A program made the position numbers and the translations under genes. The notes under the pieces are model-generated. The model searched no databases. It saw nothing but the letters and a program-made list of their open reading frames with translations, and was not told the origin of the DNA. Positions 44,879-54,346 of a stretch of DNA of 64,000 nucleotides are shown here, one piece after another (positions within the stretch are counted from its first letter, which is position 1; each line of letters starts with the position of its first letter). The stretch is from the NCBI RefSeq assembly GCF_000503215.1, contig NZ_AYTD01000016.1, positions 124,001 to 188,000 of the forward strand, written 5' to 3'. This DNA comes from Pseudomonas canadensis. Its GTDB lineage: Bacteria; Pseudomonadota; Gammaproteobacteria; Pseudomonadales; Pseudomonadaceae.

Positions 44879-45355
44879 TTATTTGAGCAACAACGCGCCT
44901 TCGATCGGCACATACCGGCTGGCGGCGCGTATCAATGAATTGGCCGTCAGCCCCGGTACACCGTAGGCCACGGCCTCGACGCCATGCTTGTGGATAACCC
45001 GGTCGAGAAGCATATCGAAATCACCGTCGCCGGAGGCCAGCACGATTTCGTCGACGTGGTCGGCAGCGTCCATGATGTCGAGGGTGATGCCCACGTCCCA
45101 GTCGCCCTTGGCCGAGCCGTCGCTGCGCTGGATGTAGGGCTTGAGTTTTACCGTAAAGCCCAGGTTGCGCAGGATCTGCTGGAATTGCTGCTGCTTGCTG
45201 TCGCCACGGTCGATGGCATACGCATACGCCTCGACTATCTGCCCGCGCGAGCTGATGTCAGCCCACAACGCAGCGTAGTTGAAGTGGCAACCATAGGCCT
45301 GGCGGACGGTGTAATAGAGGTTTTGCACATCGGCGAACACTGCAATTTTCTTCAC
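44879..45355 (-). CDS. NYN-domain (LabA/DUF88) protein
   Basis: 158 aa. The PIN-like site is formed by FADVQNLY, DWDVGITLDI and SGDGDFDMLLD, the Asp residues of which bind metal in NYN RNases. It may be an RNase or a regulator. The start is GTG at 45355 behind GAGGAC. It precedes the exonuclease on the same strand. Confidence 0.88.
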   Translation of the reverse strand: MKKIAVFADVQNLYYTVRQAYGCHFNYAALWADISSRGQIVEAYAYAIDRGDSKQQQFQQILRNLGFTVKLKPYIQRSDGSAKGDWDVGITLDIMDAADHVDEIVLASGDGDFDMLLDRVIHKHGVEAVAYGVPGLTANSLIRAASRYVPIEGALLLK

Positions 45356-45436
45356 CGCACGTCCTCATGACAGCCAGGCGCCAGGGCCCGGAAAGGGTGC
45401 AAGTATGCCAGCCGCGAGAAGGTTTCCGGGAAAAAT

Positions 45437-45466
45437 CAGACCGGGGCAACGAGTCGCCCCGGTCTG
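45437..45466 (-). terminator. Rho-independent terminator after the DUF2076 gene
   Basis: An 11-bp stem (CAGACCGGGGC / GCCCCGGTCTG) is followed on the minus strand by GATTTTT. It starts 6 bases after the DUF2076 stop. Confidence 0.85.
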
Positions 45467-45472
45467 GGTGGG

Positions 45473-46210
45473 TCAGACGAAGGAATCGTCGTCGCCGAAG
45501 GAGGAAGAATCGTCGGAATAATCGCTGTCGGCAAAGCTGTCCGAATTGTTGCTGCCCCAGCTGTCGCTGCCGGCGTACTTCTGGTCATCATTGCCCCAGT
45601 TGCCGTTGTCACTGGCAGGCGCTGGCTCCTCACGAATGATTTCTTCCACGACTTGCGGCTGTTGCGAGTTGTGGTTGAACAGGCTGCTGATGCCTTCGGC
45701 CAGCAATACACCACCGGCCACGCCGGCTGCGGTTTTCATCGCGCCGCCGAGGAAGCCGCTGCCCACCGGAGCGGCTGGAGCAGGCTGTTGATAATTCTGC
45801 TGCGGGGCAGGTTGGCTGAACCCAGGCCGCGCCGGTTCGCGCCAGCCGCCACCAGAAGACGGCGGTGCACTTTGAGCCGGCTGCTGATCACGGGAACCAC
45901 CGCCGCCAAAGATGCTCGACAGGAAACCGCCGCTGCTCGCCGGAGCAGGCTGCGCGGACTTGGCCCGCTGCAGTTCGTCCTGCAATTGCTGGATCTGCTG
46001 CGCCTGCTGCTTGTTCTGCGCGTCGAGGCTCTTGAGCGCATGTTCCTGCACCAGGATCGACTGGGTCATGTAATACCCGGCCGCCGGTTGGCGCGTCATG
46101 TGCTCCTTGATCCGCGCTTCGGCCTGGGCGTCGCGGGGGGCTGAGTCCGTTTCGGCTTGTTGCAACCGTGAAAACAGTCCATCGATCAGGGTTTGCTCTT
46201 CGCTGTTCAT
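45473..46210 (-). CDS. DUF2076 protein
   Basis: 245 aa. An N-terminal helical DUF2076 part (EEQTLIDGLFSRLQQAE), a coiled-coil-like stretch (about 60-85, LDAQNKQQAQQIQQLQ), a Pro/Gly/Gln-rich linker (about 90-145), a short hydrophobic helix (FLGGAMKTAAGVAGGVLL), and an acidic Ser/Asp tail. The domain is of unknown role in proteobacteria, described as periplasmic-binding-like in some annotations; I see no signal peptide. Function unknown. Confidence 0.85.
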   Translation of the reverse strand: MNSEEQTLIDGLFSRLQQAETDSAPRDAQAEARIKEHMTRQPAAGYYMTQSILVQEHALKSLDAQNKQQAQQIQQLQDELQRAKSAQPAPASSGGFLSSIFGGGGSRDQQPAQSAPPSSGGGWREPARPGFSQPAPQQNYQQPAPAAPVGSGFLGGAMKTAAGVAGGVLLAEGISSLFNHNSQQPQVVEEIIREEPAPASDNGNWGNDDQKYAGSDSWGSNNSDSFADSDYSDDSSSFGDDDSFV

Positions 46211-46377
46211 GGCGACCTCGTTAGATTGCCGGTAGAAATCGTGGTCTCGCCTTTAATCAGGCGCCGTCCTAGTTATGGGGGTGTTACGAGTTGTTTCAAT
46301 GGTCTTTACTCAAGGTTTACGTTTGCTTACCTCCGGTGATGATCGGTTAAAGTGTTGCCCTTGCTTTCAGGCCTGCG

Positions 46378-47046
46378 ATGAACTTGATGAATCCGTTAGA
46401 CGTGCTGCGCGACTCCTTCCGTTTCACCCAACGCAACCTGGGCGCCATCGTCCAACTGTGTCTGCCGTTGGTGATTTTCGAAGCCCTGCTGCAACAGGTG
46501 CTCAACCACGTCGTCGGCCCGGATGCGTTTCCCGGCTACAGCGTGGTAGTGGGGTTGCTGGTGTACCCGCTGTATACCGGCGCGCTGATCCTGTTTCTGG
46601 ATGCTCGCACCCGTGGCGAGTCGCCGCGCACTAAAGATGTCTGGGCCATGGCCCTTACCCTGTGGCCGCGCTTCGCCCTGCTGACGGCGATGAGCACCCT
46701 GCTGATTCTGCTGGGCCTGTCGCTGTATTTCCTGCCGGGGCTGTGGCTGATGGTGGTGTTGGCGTTTGCCGAGTACCTGCTGGTGCTGCGCGGCATGCCG
46801 GCGTTGGAGGCAATGAAGGAAAGCTTCCGTCTGAGCCGTGGGCATTTCTGGCTGATCCTGGTGTGCCTGCTGTGCGTGATGACGCCGCTGTGGTTGCTCA
46901 AGGGCGCCAGCGTTGCAGCGTATCCAACACCTGCGCCGCTGATTGGCTTGCTGTTGGACAGTGCCCACAGCTTCCTCCAACTGTTTACCAGCGTGGTGCT
47001 GTTTCGTTTATTCATGCTGATCGGTGGCGATGCCGACGCGCGGTGA
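46378..47046 (+). CDS. Membrane protein, YciC-like (UPF0259)
   Basis: 222 aa with about six hydrophobic spans. The N-terminus (LDVLRDSFRFTQRNLGAIV) and the repeated LRGMPALEAMKESFRLSRGHF fit the YciC/UPF0259 form of proteins. Function unknown. It could start at ATG 46378 or 46387; no strong ribosome-binding site tells them apart. An EEP-family gene follows after 40 bases. Confidence 0.82.
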   Translation: MNLMNPLDVLRDSFRFTQRNLGAIVQLCLPLVIFEALLQQVLNHVVGPDAFPGYSVVVGLLVYPLYTGALILFLDARTRGESPRTKDVWAMALTLWPRFALLTAMSTLLILLGLSLYFLPGLWLMVVLAFAEYLLVLRGMPALEAMKESFRLSRGHFWLILVCLLCVMTPLWLLKGASVAAYPTPAPLIGLLLDSAHSFLQLFTSVVLFRLFMLIGGDADAR

Positions 47047-47086
47047 TATGCTCCGTGCCACCTCTGAAACGCTATAAGCCGAGCCG

Positions 47087-48175
47087 ATGACCCGTTTATT
47101 GCGCATCACCTTGCTGAGCCTGCTGATCATCGCAGGCTTGCTGACCGCCCTGATCTACAGCCTGACCTGGCGCCCCGAGGCGAAGGAAACCCTGCCGGTG
47201 AGTTGTGTCGCGCCCCGTGCGCCCACGCTGCTGCCGGGGCAGGCGCTCAAGGTCATGACCTGGAACGTGCAATACCTGGCCGGCAAGAACTACGTGTTCT
47301 GGTACGACACCGCCGACGGCAGTGGCCCGGACGACCGCCCCACCGTGGAAGACATGGCCGCCAGCCTCGACGAAGTGGCGCGAGTGATCCGTGACGAACA
47401 ACCCGACATCCTGCTGCTGCAGGAACTCGACGAAAACGCCAAGCCCTCCCATTACCAAGACCAGCTTGCCCTGTTGCAAGAGCGCCTGGTCGACCTCTAC
47501 CCCTGCAGCGCCCAGGCCTTCGACTGGAAAGCCGACTTCGTGCCAAACCTGCACATCTTCGGCAGCGTCGGCCGCAAACTGGCGACCCTCAGCCGTTACC
47601 AGATCGAACACGCCGAACGCCTGCAACTACCGGCGCCCGAGGCCAATATCATCAGCCGCCAGTTCCAACCCAAGCCGGCTTTGCTGCTGACTTACCTGCC
47701 TTTGAGCGATGGCGGCCAACTTGCGGTGCTCAACACCCGCCTGGATGGCGATGCCCCTGGGCGCAGCGCGGTGCAGAATCAGGTGAGAACTACGGTCAAA
47801 CTGCTGGATAAATTCGAGGGCCGTGGCACGCCCTGGCTGATCGGCGGGGATTTCAATCTGCTGCCCTTGGGGCAATTCCTACGCCTGGACGCCACCAAAC
47901 GCGGGCAGTATTCGCCGGACAGCGAGCTGCATTTGCTGTGGGACAAATACCCAATGATCCCGAGCAACAGCCAATCCAGCGGGATTGATCGTGAGAAATG
48001 GCTGACGAACTTCCCCAACGACCCGAGCGTGGACGGCCCGGATCGTACGCTGGATTACCTGTTCTACAGCCCGCGGATCAAACGGGTGGAGGCCAAGGTG
48101 CGGCAGGAGGATACGTTGCGTATTTCCAACCATTTGCCGGTGATTGCGCGGTTTCTGCTGCCTGCCGCCCAGTAG
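47087..48175 (+). CDS. Endonuclease/exonuclease/phosphatase-family protein
   Basis: 362 aa with an N-terminal membrane anchor (about residues 3-22). The EEP site is complete: MTWNVQYL, LLLQELDEN, LNTRLDG, GGDFNLLP, DRTLDYLFYS and SNHLPVIARF. It may cleave a phosphodiester in the periplasm; a nucleic acid, lipid or inositol phosphate substrate is possible. Its TAG stop abuts the stop of the facing hrpB gene. Confidence 0.87.
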   Translation: MTRLLRITLLSLLIIAGLLTALIYSLTWRPEAKETLPVSCVAPRAPTLLPGQALKVMTWNVQYLAGKNYVFWYDTADGSGPDDRPTVEDMAASLDEVARVIRDEQPDILLLQELDENAKPSHYQDQLALLQERLVDLYPCSAQAFDWKADFVPNLHIFGSVGRKLATLSRYQIEHAERLQLPAPEANIISRQFQPKPALLLTYLPLSDGGQLAVLNTRLDGDAPGRSAVQNQVRTTVKLLDKFEGRGTPWLIGGDFNLLPLGQFLRLDATKRGQYSPDSELHLLWDKYPMIPSNSQSSGIDREKWLTNFPNDPSVDGPDRTLDYLFYSPRIKRVEAKVRQEDTLRISNHLPVIARFLLPAAQ

Positions 48176-50683
48176 TCACTTGCGCGGTTTGATCCGCGCC
48201 GTCGCCTCCGCCACCAGCGGGTCATCCGGCCAATAGTGCTTCGGGTACCGCCCCTTCAAATCCTTCTTCACCTCGGCATAGGTACTGCGCCAGAAGTTCG
48301 CCAGGTCCTGCGTCACCTGCACCGGCCGCCGCGCTGGGGACAGCAAATGCAGCTTCACCACTTGGCGCCCTCCAGCAATGCGCGGGGTGTCGGCCAGCCC
48401 GAACAATTCCTGCAAGCGTACCGCCAGGATCGGCGGCTGTTCGCTGTAGTCCAAACGCACTGACGAACCCGACGGCACTTTCACATGCTGCGGTGCCAGT
48501 TCGTCCAAACGTTGGGGCAGTGGCCAGGGCAGCAGGTTGTGCAGGAAGCTGGAGATATCCAGGTTGGCGAAATGGCTCAGGCGCGAGACTTTGCCCAGGT
48601 AAGGCATCAGCCAGTGTTCGAGGCTGGCGAGCAAAGCTTTGTCACTGATGTCGGGCCATTCGCTGGATTTACCGGCGTCGAGTTGGCGCAACAGCATGAC
48701 CCTGGCCTGCCATTGGCGCAGTTCCGGCGTCCACGGCAGCAGTTCCAGGCCTTTGCGGCGTACCAGGTTGACCAGCGCCTGGCTGCGGGCGGATTCGTCG
48801 AGGCCGGTCAGCGGTTCGCGGCTGAGCACCAGTTCACCGACTTTGCGTTGGCGTTCGGCGCGCAGGACGCCTTCGCGTTCGTCCCAGTCGAGTTGGTCGA
48901 CATTGCGCACTTGCTCGGCCAGCACCGTGTCGAACAGCGCCGGATCAAAATCCGCCGCCAGGTAGATACGTTCTTCGCGCTGGCCCTGGCGACTGCCCAG
49001 GTCGGCGATGACCAGCCAGGCCTGTTTCATCAGGCTGTCGGCTTCGGCGAACAGCGCCGCGCGGCCGTTGGCCAGGCGATATTCCGCACCGCCGGGGCGA
49101 CGTTGCTGGGCGACGCGGTCCGGGTAGGCCAGCGCCAGCAAGGCACCGAGCCAGCGCGGATGGTCGGGGTCGGCAACGGCTTGAGTGGCCTGGCCTCTTA
49201 AGTAACCACGATATTGTCGCGCCAGTTGCCTGGCCCGCTGCACGCCGCCTTGGGTGCCGCGTGCGCGTTCTTCGCCGGACAACAGCGCCAATCGACTGTG
49301 CAAATCCGCACCGCCACCGCGCAGGATGTCGCGCTCTCCCAGCAATGCGGCCACGTCGCAGGCCGTCGCCGCCAATCCAAAATCCTGCCCGCGCAGCAGC
49401 AGATGGGCGATACGCGGATGGGCCGGCAACTCGGCCATCTTCTGCCCATGGGCGGTGAGTTTGTCTTCATTCAAAGCACCGAGGCGCACCAGCAAATCCT
49501 GGGCCTGGGCATACGCGGCGGTCGGCGGCACATCCAGCCACACCAGTTGATGGGGTGTGACACCCCAACGCGCGAGCTGCAAAGCCAGTCCGGCCAGGTC
49601 GGCGGCGAGGATTTCCGCACTGCCGTAAGCGGCCAAACCTTCATGCTGGTCTTCGGACCACAAGCGATAACACACGCCCGGCTCCAGGCGCCCTGCCCGG
49701 CCGGCGCGCTGGGTGGCGCTGGCGCGAGAGATACGTTGGGTATCGAGGCGGGTCATGCCGCTGCCGGGGTCGAAACGCGGCACTCGCGCCAGCCCGGCAT
49801 CAATCACCACACGCACGCCGTTGATGGTCAGGCTGGTTTCGGCGATGTTGGTCGCCAGCACTACTTTGCGTTTACCGGCGGGTGCCGGATCGATAGCGGC
49901 GCGTTGGGCGTTGAGGTCCAGTTCGCCATGCAGCGGGCACAACAACACATCGATGCGCTCGCCGAGGGCGTCGGCCAGTTGCTGGTTGACCCGACGAATC
50001 TCGGCCTGCCCCGGTAGGAAAACCAGCACGCTGCCGGTTTCGTCATGCAGGGCTTCGAGAATGGTCTGCACCACGCGCGGCTCGATGAACTCACCGGGCT
50101 GGTAAGGTCGGCCCCAGCGCATCTGCACCGGGAACATGCGCCCTTCGCTGCGCAGGATCGCCGCGTCGTCCAGCAGACTGGCCAGGCGTTCGCCTTCTAG
50201 GGTGGCGGACATCAGCAGGATTTTCAGCGGTTGATCATCGCGAAACAGTTCGCGGCCGTTGAGGCTCAGGGCCAGTGCCAGGTCGGCGTCGAGGCTGCGT
50301 TCGTGGAATTCGTCGAAGATCAGCAAACCCACGCCGTCCAGCGCCGGGTCATCCTGCAGGCGGCGGGTGAGGATGCCTTCGGTAACCACTTCGATGCGCG
50401 TATTGGGGCCGACCTTGCTGTCCAGACGAATGCGATAGCCGACGGTTTCGCCGACCTTCTCGCCCAGTTCACTGGCCAGGCGTTCGGCCGCCGCACGGGC
50501 TGCAAGACGGCGGGGTTCGAGCATCAGTATGGTCTGTCCGGCCAGCCAGGGTTCGTTCAATAACGCCAAGGGCACGCGGGTGGTTTTACCGGCGCCGGGG
50601 GGCGCTTCGAGCACGGCTTCATGGCGATTCGCCAAGGCGTCACGCAGTGCAGGTAAAACTTCATCAATCGGCAACGAATTCAT
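48176..50683 (-). CDS. hrpB: ATP-dependent helicase HrpB
   Basis: 835 aa, the usual size. Walker A APPGAGKTT, then DEFHER (DEAH-like box), SATL, and the C-terminal HrpB-specific half (WTPELRQWQARV). A DEAH/RHA-type helicase, in E. coli not essential, of uncertain role; the name is unrelated to type III Hrp genes. The ATG at 50683 gives MNSLPIDEVLPALRDAL; the frame is open 24 codons further, which is not needed. Confidence 0.94.
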   Translation of the reverse strand: MNSLPIDEVLPALRDALANRHEAVLEAPPGAGKTTRVPLALLNEPWLAGQTILMLEPRRLAARAAAERLASELGEKVGETVGYRIRLDSKVGPNTRIEVVTEGILTRRLQDDPALDGVGLLIFDEFHERSLDADLALALSLNGRELFRDDQPLKILLMSATLEGERLASLLDDAAILRSEGRMFPVQMRWGRPYQPGEFIEPRVVQTILEALHDETGSVLVFLPGQAEIRRVNQQLADALGERIDVLLCPLHGELDLNAQRAAIDPAPAGKRKVVLATNIAETSLTINGVRVVIDAGLARVPRFDPGSGMTRLDTQRISRASATQRAGRAGRLEPGVCYRLWSEDQHEGLAAYGSAEILAADLAGLALQLARWGVTPHQLVWLDVPPTAAYAQAQDLLVRLGALNEDKLTAHGQKMAELPAHPRIAHLLLRGQDFGLAATACDVAALLGERDILRGGGADLHSRLALLSGEERARGTQGGVQRARQLARQYRGYLRGQATQAVADPDHPRWLGALLALAYPDRVAQQRRPGGAEYRLANGRAALFAEADSLMKQAWLVIADLGSRQGQREERIYLAADFDPALFDTVLAEQVRNVDQLDWDEREGVLRAERQRKVGELVLSREPLTGLDESARSQALVNLVRRKGLELLPWTPELRQWQARVMLLRQLDAGKSSEWPDISDKALLASLEHWLMPYLGKVSRLSHFANLDISSFLHNLLPWPLPQRLDELAPQHVKVPSGSSVRLDYSEQPPILAVRLQELFGLADTPRIAGGRQVVKLHLLSPARRPVQVTQDLANFWRSTYAEVKKDLKGRYPKHYWPDDPLVAEATARIKPRK

Positions 50684-50782
50684 ACTGGCTCCAAAGCAGA
50701 GCGGCGAGTATAACGGCGAACTGCCGAGTGCCGACGTTGGTCTGAAAAACACCACCGGCTGCGCCTGGCAACGCGGTCAAAG

Positions 50783-50867
50783 GTGGGAGCTGGCTTGCCT
50801 GCGATGCTGACAACTCGGTCTTTCAAATAAACCGAGGTGATGCCATCGCAGGCAAGCCAGCTCCCAC
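50783..50867. repeat. REPIN, short type
   Basis: Arms GTGGGAGCTGGCTTGCCTGC and its exact complement lie at both ends. The spacer holds a further hairpin (CTCGGT / ACCGAG). It lies between hrpB and the lipoprotein gene, both of which start away from it. Confidence 0.8.
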
Positions 50868-50934
50868 ATTAGAGCGGTGTTGCTCGGCAGTATTGTCATA
50901 TAGTCCCGTATCAATCGTGTTCAGGAGAGTTTCC

Positions 50935-51354
50935 ATGCGTATCGCTTCCCGTGTCATTGGCGGTGTCCTCGCCGTCACCCTGCTGAGCCAATTGACGGCC
51001 TGCGGTTCGATCTTCTACCCGGACCGCCGTGGCCAGATCGACGGCAAGATCGACCCGACCATTGCCGTGCTCGACGCCGTGGGCCTGCTGTTCTATGTGA
51101 TCCCCGGCCTGATCGCGTTCGGCGTGGACTTCGCCACCGGCGCTATCTACTTCGAACCGGGCAAGACCGCCCAGGTCGATCCGCAGAAACTCCACGAAGC
51201 CATTGGCGCCGACGGCAAGGTCGACAACGCCAAGCTGCAAAGCATCATCCAGAAAGAAACCGGCCGCAGCCTGCCGCTCGACGACCCGCGCATGATCCAG
51301 TTCAAGGGCAGTGTGCAACAGCTCGCCAGCCTGGGCCTGCAACCCGCCGCTTAA
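50935..51354 (+). CDS. Conserved hypothetical lipoprotein
   Basis: 139 aa with a lipobox (LTAC) at Cys24 after a Sec signal. The middle has a hydrophobic stretch (AVGLLFYVIPGLIAFGVDFATGA split by Gly/Pro) that may lie at the membrane. The C-terminus is helical. No catalytic site seen. It has a good AGGAGA ribosome-binding site; the next gene follows after 15 bases. Confidence 0.82.
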   Translation: MRIASRVIGGVLAVTLLSQLTACGSIFYPDRRGQIDGKIDPTIAVLDAVGLLFYVIPGLIAFGVDFATGAIYFEPGKTAQVDPQKLHEAIGADGKVDNAKLQSIIQKETGRSLPLDDPRMIQFKGSVQQLASLGLQPAA

Positions 51355-51369
51355 GGATCCGAGCCGCCT

Positions 51370-52263
51370 ATGACCAGCAGTCCCGAACACGCCAGGCTCT
51401 TGCGCCTGGCCACCCGCGCCTCGGTGGGCGTGGCTTGTGCGCTGATTATCACCAAGGCCATCGCCTGGTGGCTCAGCGGCTCGGTGAGCATGCTTGCCGG
51501 GTTGACCGATTCACTGCTGGATGGCGTGACCTCGCTGCTGAACCTGGTGGCGGTGCATTACGCGTTGCGCCCGGCCGATGACGATCACCGTTATGGGCAC
51601 GGCAAGGCGGAGTCGCTGTCGGGCATGGCGCAGGCGCTGTTTATCGGCGGCAGTGCGGTGTTGATCGCGTTCCAGGCCTATCAGCGTCTGCAACATCCGG
51701 AACCGGTGGGCGCACCGTGGTTGAGCATTGGCGTGATCGTGTTTTCCCTGGTACTGACCGTGGCTTTGCTGATGCTGCAACACCGGGTGATCCGCGAAAC
51801 CGGCTCCAACGCCGTGCGTGCGGACTCATTGCATTACCGCTCCGACCTGATGCTCAACGGCAGCATCTTGGTAGCGCTGGTGCTGGCAGGGTTTGGCTAC
51901 CATCAGGTCGATGCCTGGTTCGGACTGGGCATTGCCGCTTACATCTTATGGAGCGCCATCCAGATCGCCCGTGAAAGCTTTGCGGTGTTGATGGATGAAG
52001 AACTGCCGCCGGACGTGAGCCAGCACATGCTCGAACTGGCTCGTGGCGTACCGGGTGTATTGGGCGCGCATGATTTGCGCACGCGGATTTCCGGCAGCCA
52101 CTGGTTTGTGCAGTTGCACCTGGAATTGCCGGGGGAATTGACACTGTCAGTGGCCCACGGCATCAGCGACCAGGCCGCCGATGCGATTCACAAGGCCTAC
52201 CCGCGCGCCGAAGTGCTGGTGCACGCCGACCCGCGGGAAGTGGTCACAGGCAATAAAACCTAG
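51370..52263 (+). CDS. Cation diffusion facilitator (FieF-like)
   Basis: 297 aa with six predicted spans. The transport-site residues are present: Asp/Asp in TDSLLDG (span 2) and His/Asp in LHYRSDL (span 5). The C-terminal cytoplasmic metal-binding domain follows. It exports zinc, iron or a similar ion by proton antiport. It probably shares the mRNA of the lipoprotein gene. Its stop codon overlaps that of the facing DUF6515 gene. Confidence 0.9.
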   Translation: MTSSPEHARLLRLATRASVGVACALIITKAIAWWLSGSVSMLAGLTDSLLDGVTSLLNLVAVHYALRPADDDHRYGHGKAESLSGMAQALFIGGSAVLIAFQAYQRLQHPEPVGAPWLSIGVIVFSLVLTVALLMLQHRVIRETGSNAVRADSLHYRSDLMLNGSILVALVLAGFGYHQVDAWFGLGIAAYILWSAIQIARESFAVLMDEELPPDVSQHMLELARGVPGVLGAHDLRTRISGSHWFVQLHLELPGELTLSVAHGISDQAADAIHKAYPRAEVLVHADPREVVTGNKT

Positions 52264-53288
52264 TACTGCACCTGATAACCGCGGCTGCTCAGGCAGTTGC
52301 CCTGGGCCTGGCGGTAGGTTTGCACCACCGCCGGATCGGGGGCGTAGGTGACTTGCTGCGGGTCGAAGCCACTTTGCTGCACGGCCCAGCGATAACAGTC
52401 ATAACCGTCCTGCTGCACCTGGGCCGGTGACTGGCCGTTGGCCGGATACGCCACCACGTCATAGCCATTGCCTTGCGGCGCGGGCTGCGGTGCCGGTACG
52501 GCGGCTGGCGGTTGCACCACCACGTATTGCTGGGAGCTGCTTTCGTAGGTGTAGTAGGAACCCGCCGCGAGGAAGAACAGCGCGCTGCCGATCCACACTT
52601 CACGCGCGTAGTCCGGCAGGTAATGCACACGGATGCCGTAGGGCGGCGTCACCACCACATAGCGCGGGCCTTGCGGGCGATACCAATAGCCGCCGGAGTA
52701 GAAGTAGTCCTGGCCACGGTAAGGCACGCGGTAATTGCGATCAGGGAAGCGGTCGATCACATAACCTGGGCGATGCTGCGGGCCTGGGCCCCAGCCGTTG
52801 CCATGGCCGTCAGGGCGACCGGGCCAGCGGTTGTCGCCGGGGCGCGAGCCTGGGCCGCCGGCTTCCCAGTGTTGGTTGCCGTCATTGCGTCGAGGGATGT
52901 CACGGTAATAGCCCTGACGCGGTTCCTGGGTCTGGCGCACGGTGTCGGGGCGACTCTGGATCGGCAGGTTGTTCGACGGCTGTGGTTGTGGCTGGGGCCG
53001 CCCCTGCTCATTGCCCTGGGGACGCCCTTGCCATTGGCCACCACCGTTCTGGCCTGCGCGATCAAAATGCTGATTCTGCGGGCGCGGCTGGTTGTTTTGC
53101 TGACGTGGTGGGTTGTTCTGCGGACGCGGCTGTTCATTACCGCCTCCTGGCCGTCCGCCCTCCGGCCCTCTTTCATGCTGACCACCGCCCTCACCACGCG
53201 GCCCGGTATCACGTTCGTCGGCCACTGCCTGGGCGCCAACGGTGACCATCAGCAAACCTACACCTGCCAAACGCCAGATGCGCTTCAT
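52260..53288 (-). CDS. DUF6515-like secreted protein, Pro/Gln/Gly-rich
   Basis: 342 aa. Signal peptide (MKRIWRLAGVGLLMVTVGAQAVA); then a low-complexity part rich in Pro, Gln, Arg, Asn and Gly (about 25-170); then a Tyr-rich domain (YRGQDYFYSGGYWYRP, PPYGIRVHYLPD) with a hydrophobic helix; then a repeated-type C-terminus (YDCYRWAVQQSGFDP). Periplasmic or cell surface. The ATG at 53288 has GAGGA before it; a GTG four codons earlier is possible. Function unknown. Confidence 0.82.
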   Translation of the reverse strand: MKRIWRLAGVGLLMVTVGAQAVADERDTGPRGEGGGQHERGPEGGRPGGGNEQPRPQNNPPRQQNNQPRPQNQHFDRAGQNGGGQWQGRPQGNEQGRPQPQPQPSNNLPIQSRPDTVRQTQEPRQGYYRDIPRRNDGNQHWEAGGPGSRPGDNRWPGRPDGHGNGWGPGPQHRPGYVIDRFPDRNYRVPYRGQDYFYSGGYWYRPQGPRYVVVTPPYGIRVHYLPDYAREVWIGSALFFLAAGSYYTYESSSQQYVVVQPPAAVPAPQPAPQGNGYDVVAYPANGQSPAQVQQDGYDCYRWAVQQSGFDPQQVTYAPDPAVVQTYRQAQGNCLSSRGYQVQY

Positions 53289-53375
53289 GCTATTCCTCAC
53301 TGCGGATTAGGGCCTGTCCATGAGACTGGAAAAGCCAGGCCCGGTTCTCGGACAGGTTATCAGCAGGCAAAAGAA

Positions 53376-53600
53376 AAGGGGTGACCCGTCGGCCACCCCT
53401 TGAGAACTTCGTCTTGGCTCAACGCTTTTGACGTTGGCTCACCTCACGCCGTCTTGTGGACAGTGTGCAGCCTGGAGGCCGGCTCAACCCTGCTGGGGTG
53501 GCGGCCGCAGCGGGCCTGATTGGGCGGGCTGCTTTGGACTGTTGTCCAGGCGGTGATTCTGTTGATAACGATACCCGCCAGCGCCCGGCAAATGATTGCG
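53376..53600 (-). ncRNA. Candidate small RNA ending in a minus-strand terminator
   Basis: An 8-bp stem (AAGGGGTG / CACCCCTT, at 53376-53401) is followed on the minus strand by TTTTCTTTTG. This is a good Rho-independent terminator, yet no gene on the minus strand lies between it and the start of the Lrp gene at 53686. The 397-base gap therefore may hold a small RNA made from the minus strand. Its 5' end is a guess. I saw no open frame with a ribosome-binding site there. Confidence 0.3.
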
Positions 53601-53685
53601 AAGATTGCGTCAATAAACAGTGCTTGCGCAATTTTTAACCCTTCATGGATAATTCACCGCAATAGTTACGACAAAGGCCATCCCA

Positions 53686-54165
53686 ATGAGCAAGCTTGAC
53701 CGATACGACCTGAGTATTTTGGCGGAATTGCAACGTGATGCGAGGATCTCCAACCAGGAGTTGGCCGAACGCATCGGCTTGTCGCCGTCGCCGTGCTCGC
53801 GCCGGGTCAAGCAGTTGGAGGACGACGGCTACATCGCTCGCCAGGTCGCCTTGCTCGACCGCAAGATGCTTGGCCTGAGTCTGACCGCCTATGTGCTGAT
53901 CGGCATGGACCGCCACACGCCCGAACGTTTCGAGAACTTCGAAGCGGCAATCCGCACCCTGCCCCAGGTGCTGGAATGCAGTTTGGTCACCGGGATGGAT
54001 GCGGACTATCAGTTGAAAGTGGTGGTGCCGGACATGGATCACTATCAGAAACTGCTGCTAGGTCACCTGACCCGCATTGAAGGTGTGACCAGCGTGCGCT
54101 CCAGTTTTGTGTTGAATCAGGTGCTTAACAGCACCGAATTGCCGCTGACGCACCTGAGAACCTGA
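53686..54165 (+). CDS. Lrp/AsnC-family regulator
   Basis: 159 aa. Helix-turn-helix (RISNQELAERIGLSPSPCSRR) and AsnC ligand domain (ECSLVTGMDADYQLKVVVPD). It is not related by place to an amino-acid gene. It starts with ATG at 53686 behind a weak ribosome-binding site (AAAGG). It may control itself or a distant target. Confidence 0.9.
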   Translation: MSKLDRYDLSILAELQRDARISNQELAERIGLSPSPCSRRVKQLEDDGYIARQVALLDRKMLGLSLTAYVLIGMDRHTPERFENFEAAIRTLPQVLECSLVTGMDADYQLKVVVPDMDHYQKLLLGHLTRIEGVTSVRSSFVLNQVLNSTELPLTHLRT

Positions 54166-54174
54166 CCCCCAACC

Positions 54175-54258
54175 TGTAGGAGCCAGCTCGCCGGCGATGA
54201 GGCCCTTGAACCAAGTGCCGATCGTTCGGACGCCATCGCCGGCAAGCCGGCTTCTACA
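54175..54258. repeat. REPIN, CCGGCGATGG type
   Basis: The left arm TGTAGGAGCCAGCTCGCCGG and the right CCGGCAAGCCGGCTTCTACA face each other, with CGATGAGGCC and GGACGCCATCG inside. It lies between the Lrp and DUF2788 genes. Confidence 0.75.
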
Positions 54259-54346
54259 AGCGGGCGTGCGTCGCACCGACGCAGGTCAACCTTGAGCGCA
54301 TCGCGCGGCCTTATACTGCCCGCCTGCCTTTGTCGGAAAATTCGCC

